Shown: positions 52,515 to 61,395 of the stretch, piece by piece
Layout: the number at the start of each line of letters is the position of its first letter
Numbering within the stretch: position 1 is the first letter of the stretch
NCBI GenBank assembly: GCA_002307055.1
Contig: DBTM01000078.1
Location: 46,549 to 110,548, forward strand
Source of the DNA: Clostridiales bacterium UBA1316
GTDB taxonomy: Bacteria > Bacillota > Clostridia > Oscillospirales > Oscillospiraceae
Direction: 5' to 3'
Length of the DNA stretch: 64,000 bases
Notes under the pieces: model-generated
Told to the model about the DNA's origin: nothing
The model's database searches: none
What the model saw: the letters and a program-made list of their open reading frames with translations, nothing else
Made by a program: the position numbers and the translations under genes

Positions 52515-54941
52515 TTATAATTTTTTAGTTGCAAAATCATCGATGTAGTCGGCGTAATGCTTTTCAAGTTCTTCGATTTTATCGACAATGGTTTGCAGAT
52601 AAAACTTTTTGGCGGCTACCGCATGGAACTTTTCTTCAACGATGGCCTTTATTTCATCTTCAATTATTGAGAAATATTTCTCGATAAACGCCGTTTTCTC
52701 GTTTTCACTCATATTTTCCATGTATTTGGCATAAAGAGTACCTCTGGACTGGACAAATTCACCGAACATCTGACGGGCTTCAACGATGAGGAACGTCAGA
52801 TATTTCATAATCATTTCCCACCATTCAAGAACCTGATTGCCATAGACCTTGAGATCCTTTCGCTCCTGAGAATCTTTTGCGAAATGGGAGAGAATATTGG
52901 AAACGGGAGAAAAGACTAAGCTGGGCATATCGGAAAGTATGATGCCTTTTGCCACTGCATCACTCAGCTGCGTGATAAATTTAAAGCCGGTAGTAACCGT
53001 ACCGCTCTGAAAGGCCAGACTGCTGGAGGTAAGCCTTGAAGCGTAGGTGCTCGTATCCGCACTAATCTGAGGCGGAATCAGACTGGATATTTTGGAGATG
53101 GATTTGTCTATATTACCGAGTATGGCGGAGATGCTGCTGTTAACGTTCTGAACTATTTTCCTGATATTTTCGACAACATCAAGACGGTCTTTTTCAAGCT
53201 CGTACGGCGAAATAAGATCAGAATTGAAAAGCTGTATCGTGTGCTTATATTCCCTCATTCCCATATAATGCGGATAAATAAGGTTCCATTCGTTTGCCAG
53301 GATGAGGATTCTGTTTTTATGGTATTCAATAGAAGATACTTTACGCAGCATGATCTCCTGCAAATCGTCAATGGATTTAATCTTGAATTTGGTCAGGAGG
53401 CTGTCACCCATCGTCCGAAGAGTGGAACCGTCTTTTTGGGCAATCATTTCCAATAGATCAGTCAATGAAATATCATCATTTATCTCTTCGTTCGTAATGA
53501 TGATTTCACCGAAAACAGCGTATAGAAATCTGTTGATGACGAGATTATTAAGGTAGCTCTGGATTTCATTGAAGGTCATCAGCTTCAATTTACTCAGGTT
53601 CGAACGTTCGAACTTTTGCCAAATGCTAAAGGCGTAATCAAAGGCACAAACAAATGATCTTGCGGTGCTGCCATTGATCATTGTCACCATGGCGCAGCCG
53701 CAATCAGGGTTAAAATTAACCTTGTCAAAATCGCGAAACAGGATGCTTTCCTCGCCAAACACAAGCTTGTCATCGTACAGCTGCGCTTTTTTAGCGGTTC
53801 CGGAACCGGACTCCAGCAGATACTGAGGGCGATTGAAATCCAGAAAATATTCGTTAAAGTCCATATTAAGCGCCATGAAACCGCTTTTAACTTTCTCGGG
53901 AGGCTGCAAAACGATAAGCTCATTTTCCGCATTTTGTATGTACATTTTGTCCTGATAGTAGAACAACGAAAATCGCTGGAGCGCATTCTGGTCATGCCCA
54001 ATCCTCAATATGTTATCAGATATAACGAAGAGATATTTCTCTAAATCAGATTCAAAGAATATAGTAAATAAATTATGAACGGCAAGCTTATCTGTGTTCA
54101 GAGGAAGAGACAAAAGCTTTGAATCCGTGCTGACAAAAGGTTCTTCCTGCCGAAAGACAAGATTGTTTAATTTATATATATCTTCAAAGCAAGAGTTGTC
54201 CAGCGGGTTCTTGCCGCTGCCGCTGGGTATGGCTGAGATGGAATACAGTTTGAGGGTGTCCTCTTCCAGCGTCACGATGCTGTAAATGTTTTGATTAAAG
54301 GAATACGATACGATTGAGCTGTAATTCAGCAAGGCATCCATGTTGTGGAAGCAGAGCGACTCGCTGCCGATGGTCAGCAGGGTATCGGCCGTATTCTCTA
54401 TGATAAACGAAAAGGCGTCCAAGGTGTCGTATGCATTCTGCCTGAAAACGGAAACTTTGTAATAGCCCTCTTCGGAGGCTTTGAGAATGTTGTATTGGCT
54501 GCTCTTTGCGCCAAAGAGTCTAAAGAGCTCGGATACTTTACCAAGAATGCTGTCTGCCGGCCCGTAACTGAAGGATACCGATTCAATCGGGCAGGTCGGG
54601 ACTTTTATCTTGATTGTGCAGTTCAAAGCTGTCGGAATAAGAGTAAGCTCAAAATCCAGATCCTTCATGCTTGAATCAACGCGGGGATTTTCGGTGTCGC
54701 TGCTGATGATAACGCACTTGCCGTCTCGCAAGCAGATGAGATAATTATTGTTGATTATTGTCTTGAATATCGATTTTATCGTGTTCAAGGATATCTTTTT
54801 CTGTTCGGTTTGGAGCTTTCTTTTATGAATATCATTTAAATGCAATTTCACCGCAAACGATATGTCATCATGAGATATGCCGGATTTCTCTAAAATTTCC
54901 TGGTCTGAACCGAAAAAGCTGATTAATTCTTCACTGTTCAT
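52515..54941 (-). CDS. Large cytoplasmic protein of unknown family
   Basis: 808 residues, AT-rich codons. I recognise no domain. The N-terminal 60 residues are helical and charged (DDISFAVKLHLNDIHKRKLQTEQKK); residues about 60-480 look beta-rich (many short hydrophobic strands with YYQDKMYI, LFYYQDK); residues about 520-808 are predominantly helical, with VENIRKIVQNVNSSISAILGNIDKSISKISS (coiled-coil-like), then two amphipathic stretches (GFKFITQLSDAVAKGII; LEWWEMIMKYLTFLIVEARQMFGEF) and a charged end (DKIEELEKHYADYIDDFATKKL). No signal peptide. Start uncertain: MNSEE at 54941 or in-frame ATGs upstream up to 55049; no strong ribosome site at any. It stands alone, convergent with ppx and divergent from ccmF. 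Function unknown; it could be a structural or membrane-associated protein. Confidence 0.75.
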   Translation of the reverse strand: MNSEELISFFGSDQEILEKSGISHDDISFAVKLHLNDIHKRKLQTEQKKISLNTIKSIFKTIINNNYLICLRDGKCVIISSDTENPRVDSSMKDLDFELTLIPTALNCTIKIKVPTCPIESVSFSYGPADSILGKVSELFRLFGAKSSQYNILKASEEGYYKVSVFRQNAYDTLDAFSFIIENTADTLLTIGSESLCFHNMDALLNYSSIVSYSFNQNIYSIVTLEEDTLKLYSISAIPSGSGKNPLDNSCFEDIYKLNNLVFRQEEPFVSTDSKLLSLPLNTDKLAVHNLFTIFFESDLEKYLFVISDNILRIGHDQNALQRFSLFYYQDKMYIQNAENELIVLQPPEKVKSGFMALNMDFNEYFLDFNRPQYLLESGSGTAKKAQLYDDKLVFGEESILFRDFDKVNFNPDCGCAMVTMINGSTARSFVCAFDYAFSIWQKFERSNLSKLKLMTFNEIQSYLNNLVINRFLYAVFGEIIITNEEINDDISLTDLLEMIAQKDGSTLRTMGDSLLTKFKIKSIDDLQEIMLRKVSSIEYHKNRILILANEWNLIYPHYMGMREYKHTIQLFNSDLISPYELEKDRLDVVENIRKIVQNVNSSISAILGNIDKSISKISSLIPPQISADTSTYASRLTSSSLAFQSGTVTTGFKFITQLSDAVAKGIILSDMPSLVFSPVSNILSHFAKDSQERKDLKVYGNQVLEWWEMIMKYLTFLIVEARQMFGEFVQSRGTLYAKYMENMSENEKTAFIEKYFSIIEDEIKAIVEEKFHAVAAKKFYLQTIVDKIEELEKHYADYIDDFATKKL

Positions 54942-55313
54942 AATTATGACCATACCTTTCTCGGGGAATTGTACCATGTCCAGCATAGCCGGACTTCGGG
55001 CGGAGGAACTAAAAGCATAAAATACAGCAAAAAATGAGACAGTGCACAATTAAATATTATCACAGACAATTCAAACATTCAACAAGCGCGATGCGGGGGA
55101 AAATCAACAAATTTTAATAAATAATTACGGAGGCGGGCATAACTGCAGCGAGCTTTCAGCTCCGAAAATTATTGGCAATAATTCCAATTTAGATAAAAAT
55201 TATATATTTATGTAAAAAATATGAATACAAAAAATATAGGTAAAAACACACATAAAAAGTAGTTAATTTACGGATTTTTCTTATTTAATTAACAAAATGT
55301 TAATACTTTGGCC

Positions 55314-55342
55314 TTTAACCACGTTGAAATATATGCTATACT
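55314..55342 (+). promoter_or_regulatory. Candidate promoter of the ccmF-cytochrome operon
   Basis: TTTAAC (55314-55319), 17-bp spacer, TATACT (55337-55342), 69 bp before ccmF. The remainder of the 469-bp divergent gap 54942-55410 is very AT-rich, with a small hairpin (GAGCT-TTC-AGCTC near 55150) and no gene. Confidence 0.45.
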
Positions 55343-55410
55343 AACCTCAATATGGAACATATACATAGTATTGCCTATACACAAAAAATGATAAAATATG
55401 GGAGACCGTA

Positions 55411-57270
55411 ATGGGAATATGTGGAAATATAACTCTCGCTGTCTCATTTTTTATTGGCATTTTATGCCTTATACTTTTAAAATTTAAAAAAACCACCAAG
55501 TTAGGACTTAAAGCGGGAATTATATCGAGCGCCTTTATTATAGCGACTTCCTTTGTGCTGCTTTACCTTTTAATCAGCAGCGACTTTTCTGTCGAATATG
55601 TTTTCAGAAATACCGATCGAAGCTTACCGCTTATATATAAAATATCAGCGTTTTGGTCGGGCTCCGCAGGTTCGCTCCTCCTGTGGGCTGCGTGCAATTC
55701 TATTGTTTATCTTTTTATTTACGGTTTATTTCATATTAAGAAAAATAATAATCAGAAATACCTGAAGTGTTTAACAGCAACGACAACCATCTTAAATCTG
55801 GGCTTTTTAATTGTTCTGATTTTTATAAGCAACCCATTTAAGCCGGTTAGCCTGAGCAGTGACGGATTTGGCCTCAACCCATCTCTGCAGAGCAGCGGCA
55901 TGGTTTATCATCCGCCCCTGATCATGATCGCCTATTCATGCATTTTTGCGACACTTGCTTCAATTCTATACGAAATTATGAATCCTGACAGCCCCAAGAT
56001 ACGGACGACAAGAAATATCGCGTTAATAGGCTGGATCATTCTGACGGTTGGTATTGTAAGCGGCGGCATATGGGCGTACAGCGAGCTCGGGTGGGGCGGA
56101 TACTGGAGCTGGGATCCAATAGAGAATTCGGCATTAGTAACATGGCTGCTTGCTACAGCGTATCTTCATTTATTTACACTGAAAAAGGATGATGTTATCA
56201 GCAGCCGCCCGTTGTTCATTCTGATTTTTGCGACGGCGTTTTCGGTTCTTTTTGGCACCTTCTTAGCCAGGAGCGGTATTATCAGCTCGGTACACGCATA
56301 CTCAAATCAAGCCAGTAAAATATTCTTCATCATCATACTGGTCATCCTGACGGTCATATGCATGTCGATTTTTATTTCTGTTTTCAGAAAAAGAGAAAAA
56401 AAAGGACGCGCCCAAGTAAGCCTGAACCGGATTAAGCTTTATCTCCCGTCAATTCTTCTGATTCTCAGCGCCGTTATAATTATGCTGATGACGATATCTC
56501 CGCTGCTCCCGCTGCAGGGGTTGGTCATTACAGAAAAATCTTATGACGTCGTTTTCGGCCTTTTAGGACTGGTGCTTCTGCTTACTTCAACAGTTTTTTA
56601 CACGTTTAAGCATACAGCCAACAAGGTGAAGCTGCTGATTCTACCGATATCACTCGTATTTGGAATCATTATCCTCATCATCCCGGCTTTTGCCGCATAT
56701 CCTGTTTTTACGAGAATTGCGCTGGCGGTTTGTGTCTTTTGCATGATCGCAGTACTCTTGAATTTCGTTTTTAACATGAACCAATTACTGAGTAACGGCA
56801 GCTATTTTACGATGTTCGTTATCCATCTTGCCATCATCATCATCGCTTTTGGTTTAATCGGCACAAGGGGCATGAAAGTCGAAACAAGCAGTGTGATGAA
56901 CAAAAATGATACCGTGAGTATTGGGAATCACGTATTGGAGCTCAAATCTGTGTCTGTTGACGATGGGTCTCGGATTAAGACGTGGACGGCGGACCTATCA
57001 TATAATAATGGTGAAACAGACAGAGATATAGAAACATCGCTTCAGTACTACAAAGAAAAGGATGTTTACCACTCGAAAGCGCTCATCATAAGCTCAATAA
57101 AAGAAGATCTCTATGTTATTGTCGAGAACTCAACGGATGACGGAACGATACTGTTAAAGGTTTCCTTGCTTAAATGGGTTTTACTTTTATGGGTCGGTAT
57201 TGGAATGCTGGTGGCCGCTTCACTGTTCCTCTGCTGGAAGAGACTATGTGGCAACACATATTATATATAA
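55411..57270 (+). CDS. CcmF/NrfE-type cytochrome c haem lyase
   Basis: 619 residues with about 14 membrane segments. The N-terminal part carries IYKISAFWSGSAGSLLLWA, and the tryptophan-rich haem-handling loop ELGWGGYWSWDPIENSAL (WWD domain) sits at about residue 225, with FGTFLARSGIISSVHAYS after it. The C-terminal soluble loop (GNHVLELKSVSVDDGSR ... DLYVIVE) and last helix match CcmF. It ligates haem to apocytochrome c outside the membrane. GGGAG precedes the ATG. No ccmABCDEGH or ResB gene is in the window. The adjacent gene encodes the likely client. Confidence 0.85.
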   Translation: MGICGNITLAVSFFIGILCLILLKFKKTTKLGLKAGIISSAFIIATSFVLLYLLISSDFSVEYVFRNTDRSLPLIYKISAFWSGSAGSLLLWAACNSIVYLFIYGLFHIKKNNNQKYLKCLTATTTILNLGFLIVLIFISNPFKPVSLSSDGFGLNPSLQSSGMVYHPPLIMIAYSCIFATLASILYEIMNPDSPKIRTTRNIALIGWIILTVGIVSGGIWAYSELGWGGYWSWDPIENSALVTWLLATAYLHLFTLKKDDVISSRPLFILIFATAFSVLFGTFLARSGIISSVHAYSNQASKIFFIIILVILTVICMSIFISVFRKREKKGRAQVSLNRIKLYLPSILLILSAVIIMLMTISPLLPLQGLVITEKSYDVVFGLLGLVLLLTSTVFYTFKHTANKVKLLILPISLVFGIIILIIPAFAAYPVFTRIALAVCVFCMIAVLLNFVFNMNQLLSNGSYFTMFVIHLAIIIIAFGLIGTRGMKVETSSVMNKNDTVSIGNHVLELKSVSVDDGSRIKTWTADLSYNNGETDRDIETSLQYYKEKDVYHSKALIISSIKEDLYVIVENSTDDGTILLKVSLLKWVLLLWVGIGMLVAASLFLCWKRLCGNTYYI

Positions 57271-57307
57271 AACTTAAATTGTATTTATGTAAAGAGGGAA
57301 GTGTACT

Positions 57308-60178
57308 ATGCGCGGACGTATTGTAAAATCAATTCTTGGCCTTTTCGTTTTTGTCGTGCTTCTTTCCTGCACAGCACTCGTCATCTCAGAAGCGGCTTCG
57401 ACGCCGGCTGCTTCGGGAGGTACTTCTACTACTGCGGCTGCAACAACACCTGCTGTTACTGCGGGGGGTAAGGTACCGGTTAACTACATGGCAACAGACG
57501 CGTACTCTGAGAGCAGACTCGCTGAAGGTAAAGCCATGTTTACAGCAAAATGCGCCATTTGCCATACCGACAGCGGCAGAGATCTGGTGTATTTTGGAGA
57601 CCCTGACTTCAATTCCGCCAGAGTCATCGGAAGTGTCAAAAAATTCGTTGGCGCATCAAGCGACCCTGAGATAGGCGAAAAAGTATATGAGTACCTCAGA
57701 TACAACAACGATGGTCCTTTTACGAGCCAAAACACTCCTTTTTTACAGCCCGGACCTAAAGACCTTGCCCCCGGTAACGCAAATCCCGTACTTTCAAAGG
57801 ATTCTGATTTTTGGGGAGCTTTGACAGGCCATAAAACTGCGACACCTGACGACATTAACCTTGATAAGGTTTGGAAATCGTATGATATGACAAATGTCAT
57901 TGTTCCATATGCTGTTTCAAACTGGTCAGAATTCATTCCGCATGAAGTTCCGCTTGCTAAAGCGACAACTGAGATAAAAGCCCTTTTCAATGCGCAGAAA
58001 TACGATTTAAAAACATTGCCGCTGGCTGACAAAGGACTTGGACTCAGCTTTAATTATGCCACGAACACGATTTATACAAAATATCAGTTTTCAAGCCATG
58101 ATTATTCCAGAATGAGCCATTCAAAAGATGCTATTGAAGCCGTATACAGCACCTCACTGTTGACATGGCTGGGTGTTCTGGACTTTGAATATGGTCTTCC
58201 GCAGCGGGTCAACAACGCGTGGAACAGCACCTGGGCATGGGGACCGCACGAAAACCAGATACTCTGGGGACCGGGTTCCAATCTGGACAATATCAATTCC
58301 TATGGTATTAACCAATACGAAAGCATCAGCTCACGCGAAGCGCTTAGAAACAAATGGACGCAATATTCCACGATGTTTGTTACCGGCTCCAGAGAAGATT
58401 TTAAACCCTCGTCTTATTATTGGTACGCAACCATGCCTTGGGGCTGCAAGACATATGATGCCGGAACATTCGGCGGATCGAATGTCCAGCTATTCACAGG
58501 ACTCAAAGGTTTTGCTGAGATGTACAACCACTCGCAGGCGTATCCCGGCACGACATATGCGGGCGTGTATGGCATCAGAAATTACGGCGCGGCTACCAGA
58601 AAATATCTGACAGACATGTACTGGCAATTTGAAGGTCTTCCGACTGCCAAAGGTGATAAGCAAGCTCTTGTCAATGTTTTCATTGAGGTTATATACAGGC
58701 AGTGGAAAGCAGCGATCGGCGTAACAGACAGCCAGTTCAGGACCTTAATAAGTGATTCTTACAATTTACCGGACGGACAAAGAGATCAGCAGAGATATAC
58801 GACTTACATGCAGTCCTATCAAAACCTGCAGAGTGCCATGACGAATGATCAAAAAGAATTTGTAAAAGCATATATGAGACGGATTTATCCGACAAATCCG
58901 TCAAGCTATTACGGCACGAGCAAATTCATCCCAGGCAGCTGGTATTTACTCGATCCGGCGCCTGCCAAGCCCATCATTCTCCCGTTTGGCTCAGACACGG
59001 CAGTAGCAGGAACGCAATATGTTTTGAGAATTTTGAGAGATCAGGCAAAAGACGGAGATATTACGATAACTGCGTCAGACCTCCCTGCCGGTGCAACGCT
59101 GGTTAAAACAAAAGGAAACTGGCAGAACAATGATTTTGAATATGCGATTAATTGGACCCCGACGGCGGATCAAGCCGGCAAAACTTACACAGTTACTTTG
59201 ACGGGCACCAGCACTATGGGAACAAACCAAACAACGACAGCAATTAAGGTTGTTTCCGCAGCGGCAGATCCTGTCGCCCTAAGCGATATACCAGCCTATT
59301 CCGTTTATGAGGGACAGCAGCTCACATTCCCGCTTACAGTCCAAAACTACAATGTGTCAAATCTTTCATTCTCAATGGACGGAACTTTTGGAAAAGTCAT
59401 TAATAACACCTGGAATACAGCCGGTATCTACTCGGTTACACCGGCCCATGCTGATGTAGGTTTACATACTGTCTCCTTTACGGTGAAGGATGCGCAGGGC
59501 AATACCTCGACGAAAACGGCATCTATTACCGTCCTAGCCAATAGTGCGCCGGTGGTTGTGATGACACCTGCCGGTTCCGGACCGGGAGCCAATAAGAACA
59601 TCTATCGGGTTAGAGTCGGTGATACTCTGAAATTGACCTTCGCAAACACTGACGCAGACGGCGACAAAATTGAAGTCAGCAAAAATCCTGAGTTCCCGGG
59701 AACAATCAACAACAACGTCTATACCTATACGGTAGATGAGGCGATGGCTAAGAATTTCCCCGGCCCCAATGTTCTGACATTTACGGTAAAGGATATGATC
59801 CCCAATTCAAACCCGTATGCTATGCCTCAGTACAAGGGCGGCGTTGTAAAGAAAGTCCTGCTGGTATACTTTGAAACGAAAGACGCAAGCACAAACCATA
59901 CCCCATGGGCGCAGACCGGCTCTGCCCAGACGGTAAAAAGCGGCGCAACGGTCACACTGGACGGATCAATATCGGATGACTCCGACAAAGATCCGATCAC
60001 CTACCTGTGGACACAGCAAACCGGCCAGACAGTGAAATTCAGTGACGCGACAGCTGTCAAGCCAACGTTCGTAGCCCCCACGGTTACTGAACCCACCGTC
60101 TTCAAGTTCTACCTTACCGTAAAAGATCCGGGCGGACTGACCGACTCCACCGTCGTCAGGGTCACGGTTACGCCATAA
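57308..60178 (+). CDS. Large secreted mono-haem c-type cytochrome with Ig/PKD-like repeats
   Basis: 956 residues. Signal peptide (MRGRIVKSILGLFVFVVLLSCTALVISEAA), a Ser/Thr/Ala-rich linker, then a cytochrome c domain with a single CAICH haem site at about residue 80. Residues about 200-560 are a Trp/Tyr-rich domain I do not recognise (SYYWYATMPWGCKTYD; LTDMYWQFEGLPT). The last 400 residues are at least four Ig-like units of He_PIG, cadherin-like and PKD/REJ type (NVLTFTVKD; VTLDGSISDDSDKDPITYLW). AGAGGGAAG precedes the ATG; ccmF ends 37 bp upstream. It is probably exported and cell-wall-associated, carrying electrons or oxidising a surface substrate. Function not known. Confidence 0.8.
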   Translation: MRGRIVKSILGLFVFVVLLSCTALVISEAASTPAASGGTSTTAAATTPAVTAGGKVPVNYMATDAYSESRLAEGKAMFTAKCAICHTDSGRDLVYFGDPDFNSARVIGSVKKFVGASSDPEIGEKVYEYLRYNNDGPFTSQNTPFLQPGPKDLAPGNANPVLSKDSDFWGALTGHKTATPDDINLDKVWKSYDMTNVIVPYAVSNWSEFIPHEVPLAKATTEIKALFNAQKYDLKTLPLADKGLGLSFNYATNTIYTKYQFSSHDYSRMSHSKDAIEAVYSTSLLTWLGVLDFEYGLPQRVNNAWNSTWAWGPHENQILWGPGSNLDNINSYGINQYESISSREALRNKWTQYSTMFVTGSREDFKPSSYYWYATMPWGCKTYDAGTFGGSNVQLFTGLKGFAEMYNHSQAYPGTTYAGVYGIRNYGAATRKYLTDMYWQFEGLPTAKGDKQALVNVFIEVIYRQWKAAIGVTDSQFRTLISDSYNLPDGQRDQQRYTTYMQSYQNLQSAMTNDQKEFVKAYMRRIYPTNPSSYYGTSKFIPGSWYLLDPAPAKPIILPFGSDTAVAGTQYVLRILRDQAKDGDITITASDLPAGATLVKTKGNWQNNDFEYAINWTPTADQAGKTYTVTLTGTSTMGTNQTTTAIKVVSAAADPVALSDIPAYSVYEGQQLTFPLTVQNYNVSNLSFSMDGTFGKVINNTWNTAGIYSVTPAHADVGLHTVSFTVKDAQGNTSTKTASITVLANSAPVVVMTPAGSGPGANKNIYRVRVGDTLKLTFANTDADGDKIEVSKNPEFPGTINNNVYTYTVDEAMAKNFPGPNVLTFTVKDMIPNSNPYAMPQYKGGVVKKVLLVYFETKDASTNHTPWAQTGSAQTVKSGATVTLDGSISDDSDKDPITYLWTQQTGQTVKFSDATAVKPTFVAPTVTEPTVFKFYLTVKDPGGLTDSTVVRVTVTP

Positions 60179-60204
60179 CGAAGAACAACCCGGAACGCGC
60201 AAGT

Positions 60205-60243
60205 AAAGCCGCTGCACATAAAATCGTGTGCAGCGGCTTTTTT
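60205..60243 (+). terminator. Intrinsic terminator of the cytochrome operon
   Basis: AAAGCCGCTGCAC / GTGCAGCGGCTTT, a perfect 13-bp stem with a 10-base loop and T run, 27 bp after the cytochrome stop. Confidence 0.92.
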
Positions 60244-60404
60244 ACAGGCTATTTGCGTATAGAGGTGATTTGAAAGGCGCATGCGGTATTTCTTTGTATT
60301 ATGCAGGTGATTATGATAAATTAGCAATATATGGCCTCCCTTTGGGCAAAAACTCAACAAGGTTATGATTTTTGCTGCCGCATGGCAGCGGAATGGGAGT
60401 TTAT

Positions 60405-61271
60405 ATGAAACTTTCACGGATTGAGTATTTTTTGGCGGCTTCAGAAAAACTGAATTTTACCGCCGCGGCAAAATCCTTATTTATCTCACAGCCGGCCTTA
60501 AGCAAGCAGATCAGGCTCATTGAAGATGAGCTTGGCGTCAAGCTATTTAACCGCAGCAAAAAAAAGGTTTGTCTCACAGAGGCTGGTATCAGCTTTAAGA
60601 ACGATCTGGAGGCTGTTCTGGGCGAGCTTGAAAATGCTGTAGAAAACGCGAAGCTTATCGGGAAAAAGCAAAACAATGTTATCAGAATAGGATGTTTCCA
60701 GGGGGCGGCGATAGAAGACTTGATTTATATGGTTTCTGAGAGGATTGCGCAGATATCTCCGGAAACAAATATAATATTTCAGCGCAGCGGTTTCAGGGAA
60801 ATCAGAGAGGCTCTTATAAATAATAATGTTGATATCATATTAACAATGGATTTTGAAATGGCGGTATTATATCCGTTTAACTCGAAGATTATCTTTACGG
60901 AAAAATCCGCCCTTGTTTATTCTGAAAAGTCGGCTGTCGCCCGGAAGGATATAATTTCAGTCAATGACTTTTCGCAAATTCCATTCTTGATATTAAGTCC
61001 TGAGATTAGTTACGGCGGATATCATAATAGCTTAGCTCTCATAAAAAATCTTGGGCTTAATAATCAAAAGATCGAAATATACGACAGCTGGGAAACATTA
61101 TTGACCTATCTTAAAATGGGGTATGGGTTCACAATTCTGTTTGAGAATGTATCGACGAAGATGCACGGCTTAAAGCAGTTCGTCATCCCCCAAGCAGAAT
61201 TTTCAAGAAGCGTTGTGGCTGTGTGGAAAAACGAGAGTTTTCTGATTAATAAGATCATCAGTAATCTATAG
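60405..61271 (+). CDS. LysR-family transcriptional regulator
   Basis: 288 residues. N-terminal winged helix (LSRIEYFLAASEKLNFTAAAKSLFISQPALSKQIRLIEDELGVKLFNR), then an effector-binding domain of two Rossmann-like lobes (IRIGCFQGAAIEDLIYMV; DIILTMDFEMAV). Start at 60405 behind GGGAG; a GCTGCC-GCAT-GGCAGC hairpin lies just before the ribosome site. The next gene (arylsulfotransferase) is on the same strand 124 bp away with a palindrome between, so it is the probable target. Confidence 0.88.
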   Translation: MKLSRIEYFLAASEKLNFTAAAKSLFISQPALSKQIRLIEDELGVKLFNRSKKKVCLTEAGISFKNDLEAVLGELENAVENAKLIGKKQNNVIRIGCFQGAAIEDLIYMVSERIAQISPETNIIFQRSGFREIREALINNNVDIILTMDFEMAVLYPFNSKIIFTEKSALVYSEKSAVARKDIISVNDFSQIPFLILSPEISYGGYHNSLALIKNLGLNNQKIEIYDSWETLLTYLKMGYGFTILFENVSTKMHGLKQFVIPQAEFSRSVVAVWKNESFLINKIISNL

Positions 61272-61297
61272 CCGCCGATATATGCTCATAACTTGCG

Positions 61298-61313
61298 GTT
61301 ATTAATCAATAAC
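61298..61313. promoter_or_regulatory. Candidate LysR operator
   Basis: GTTATT-AATC-AATAAC, a perfect inverted repeat in the LysR-arylsulfotransferase gap. It contains a T-N11-A framework as expected for LysR sites and lies about 85 bp upstream of the arylsulfotransferase start. Confidence 0.45.
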
Positions 61314-61395
61314 TAATCGGTATTTTTCATTTGATTTGTATATTGTTACAATAATCTTATCCCTGCAAAACTCAAAATTTGGAGGAATAAGAAAA

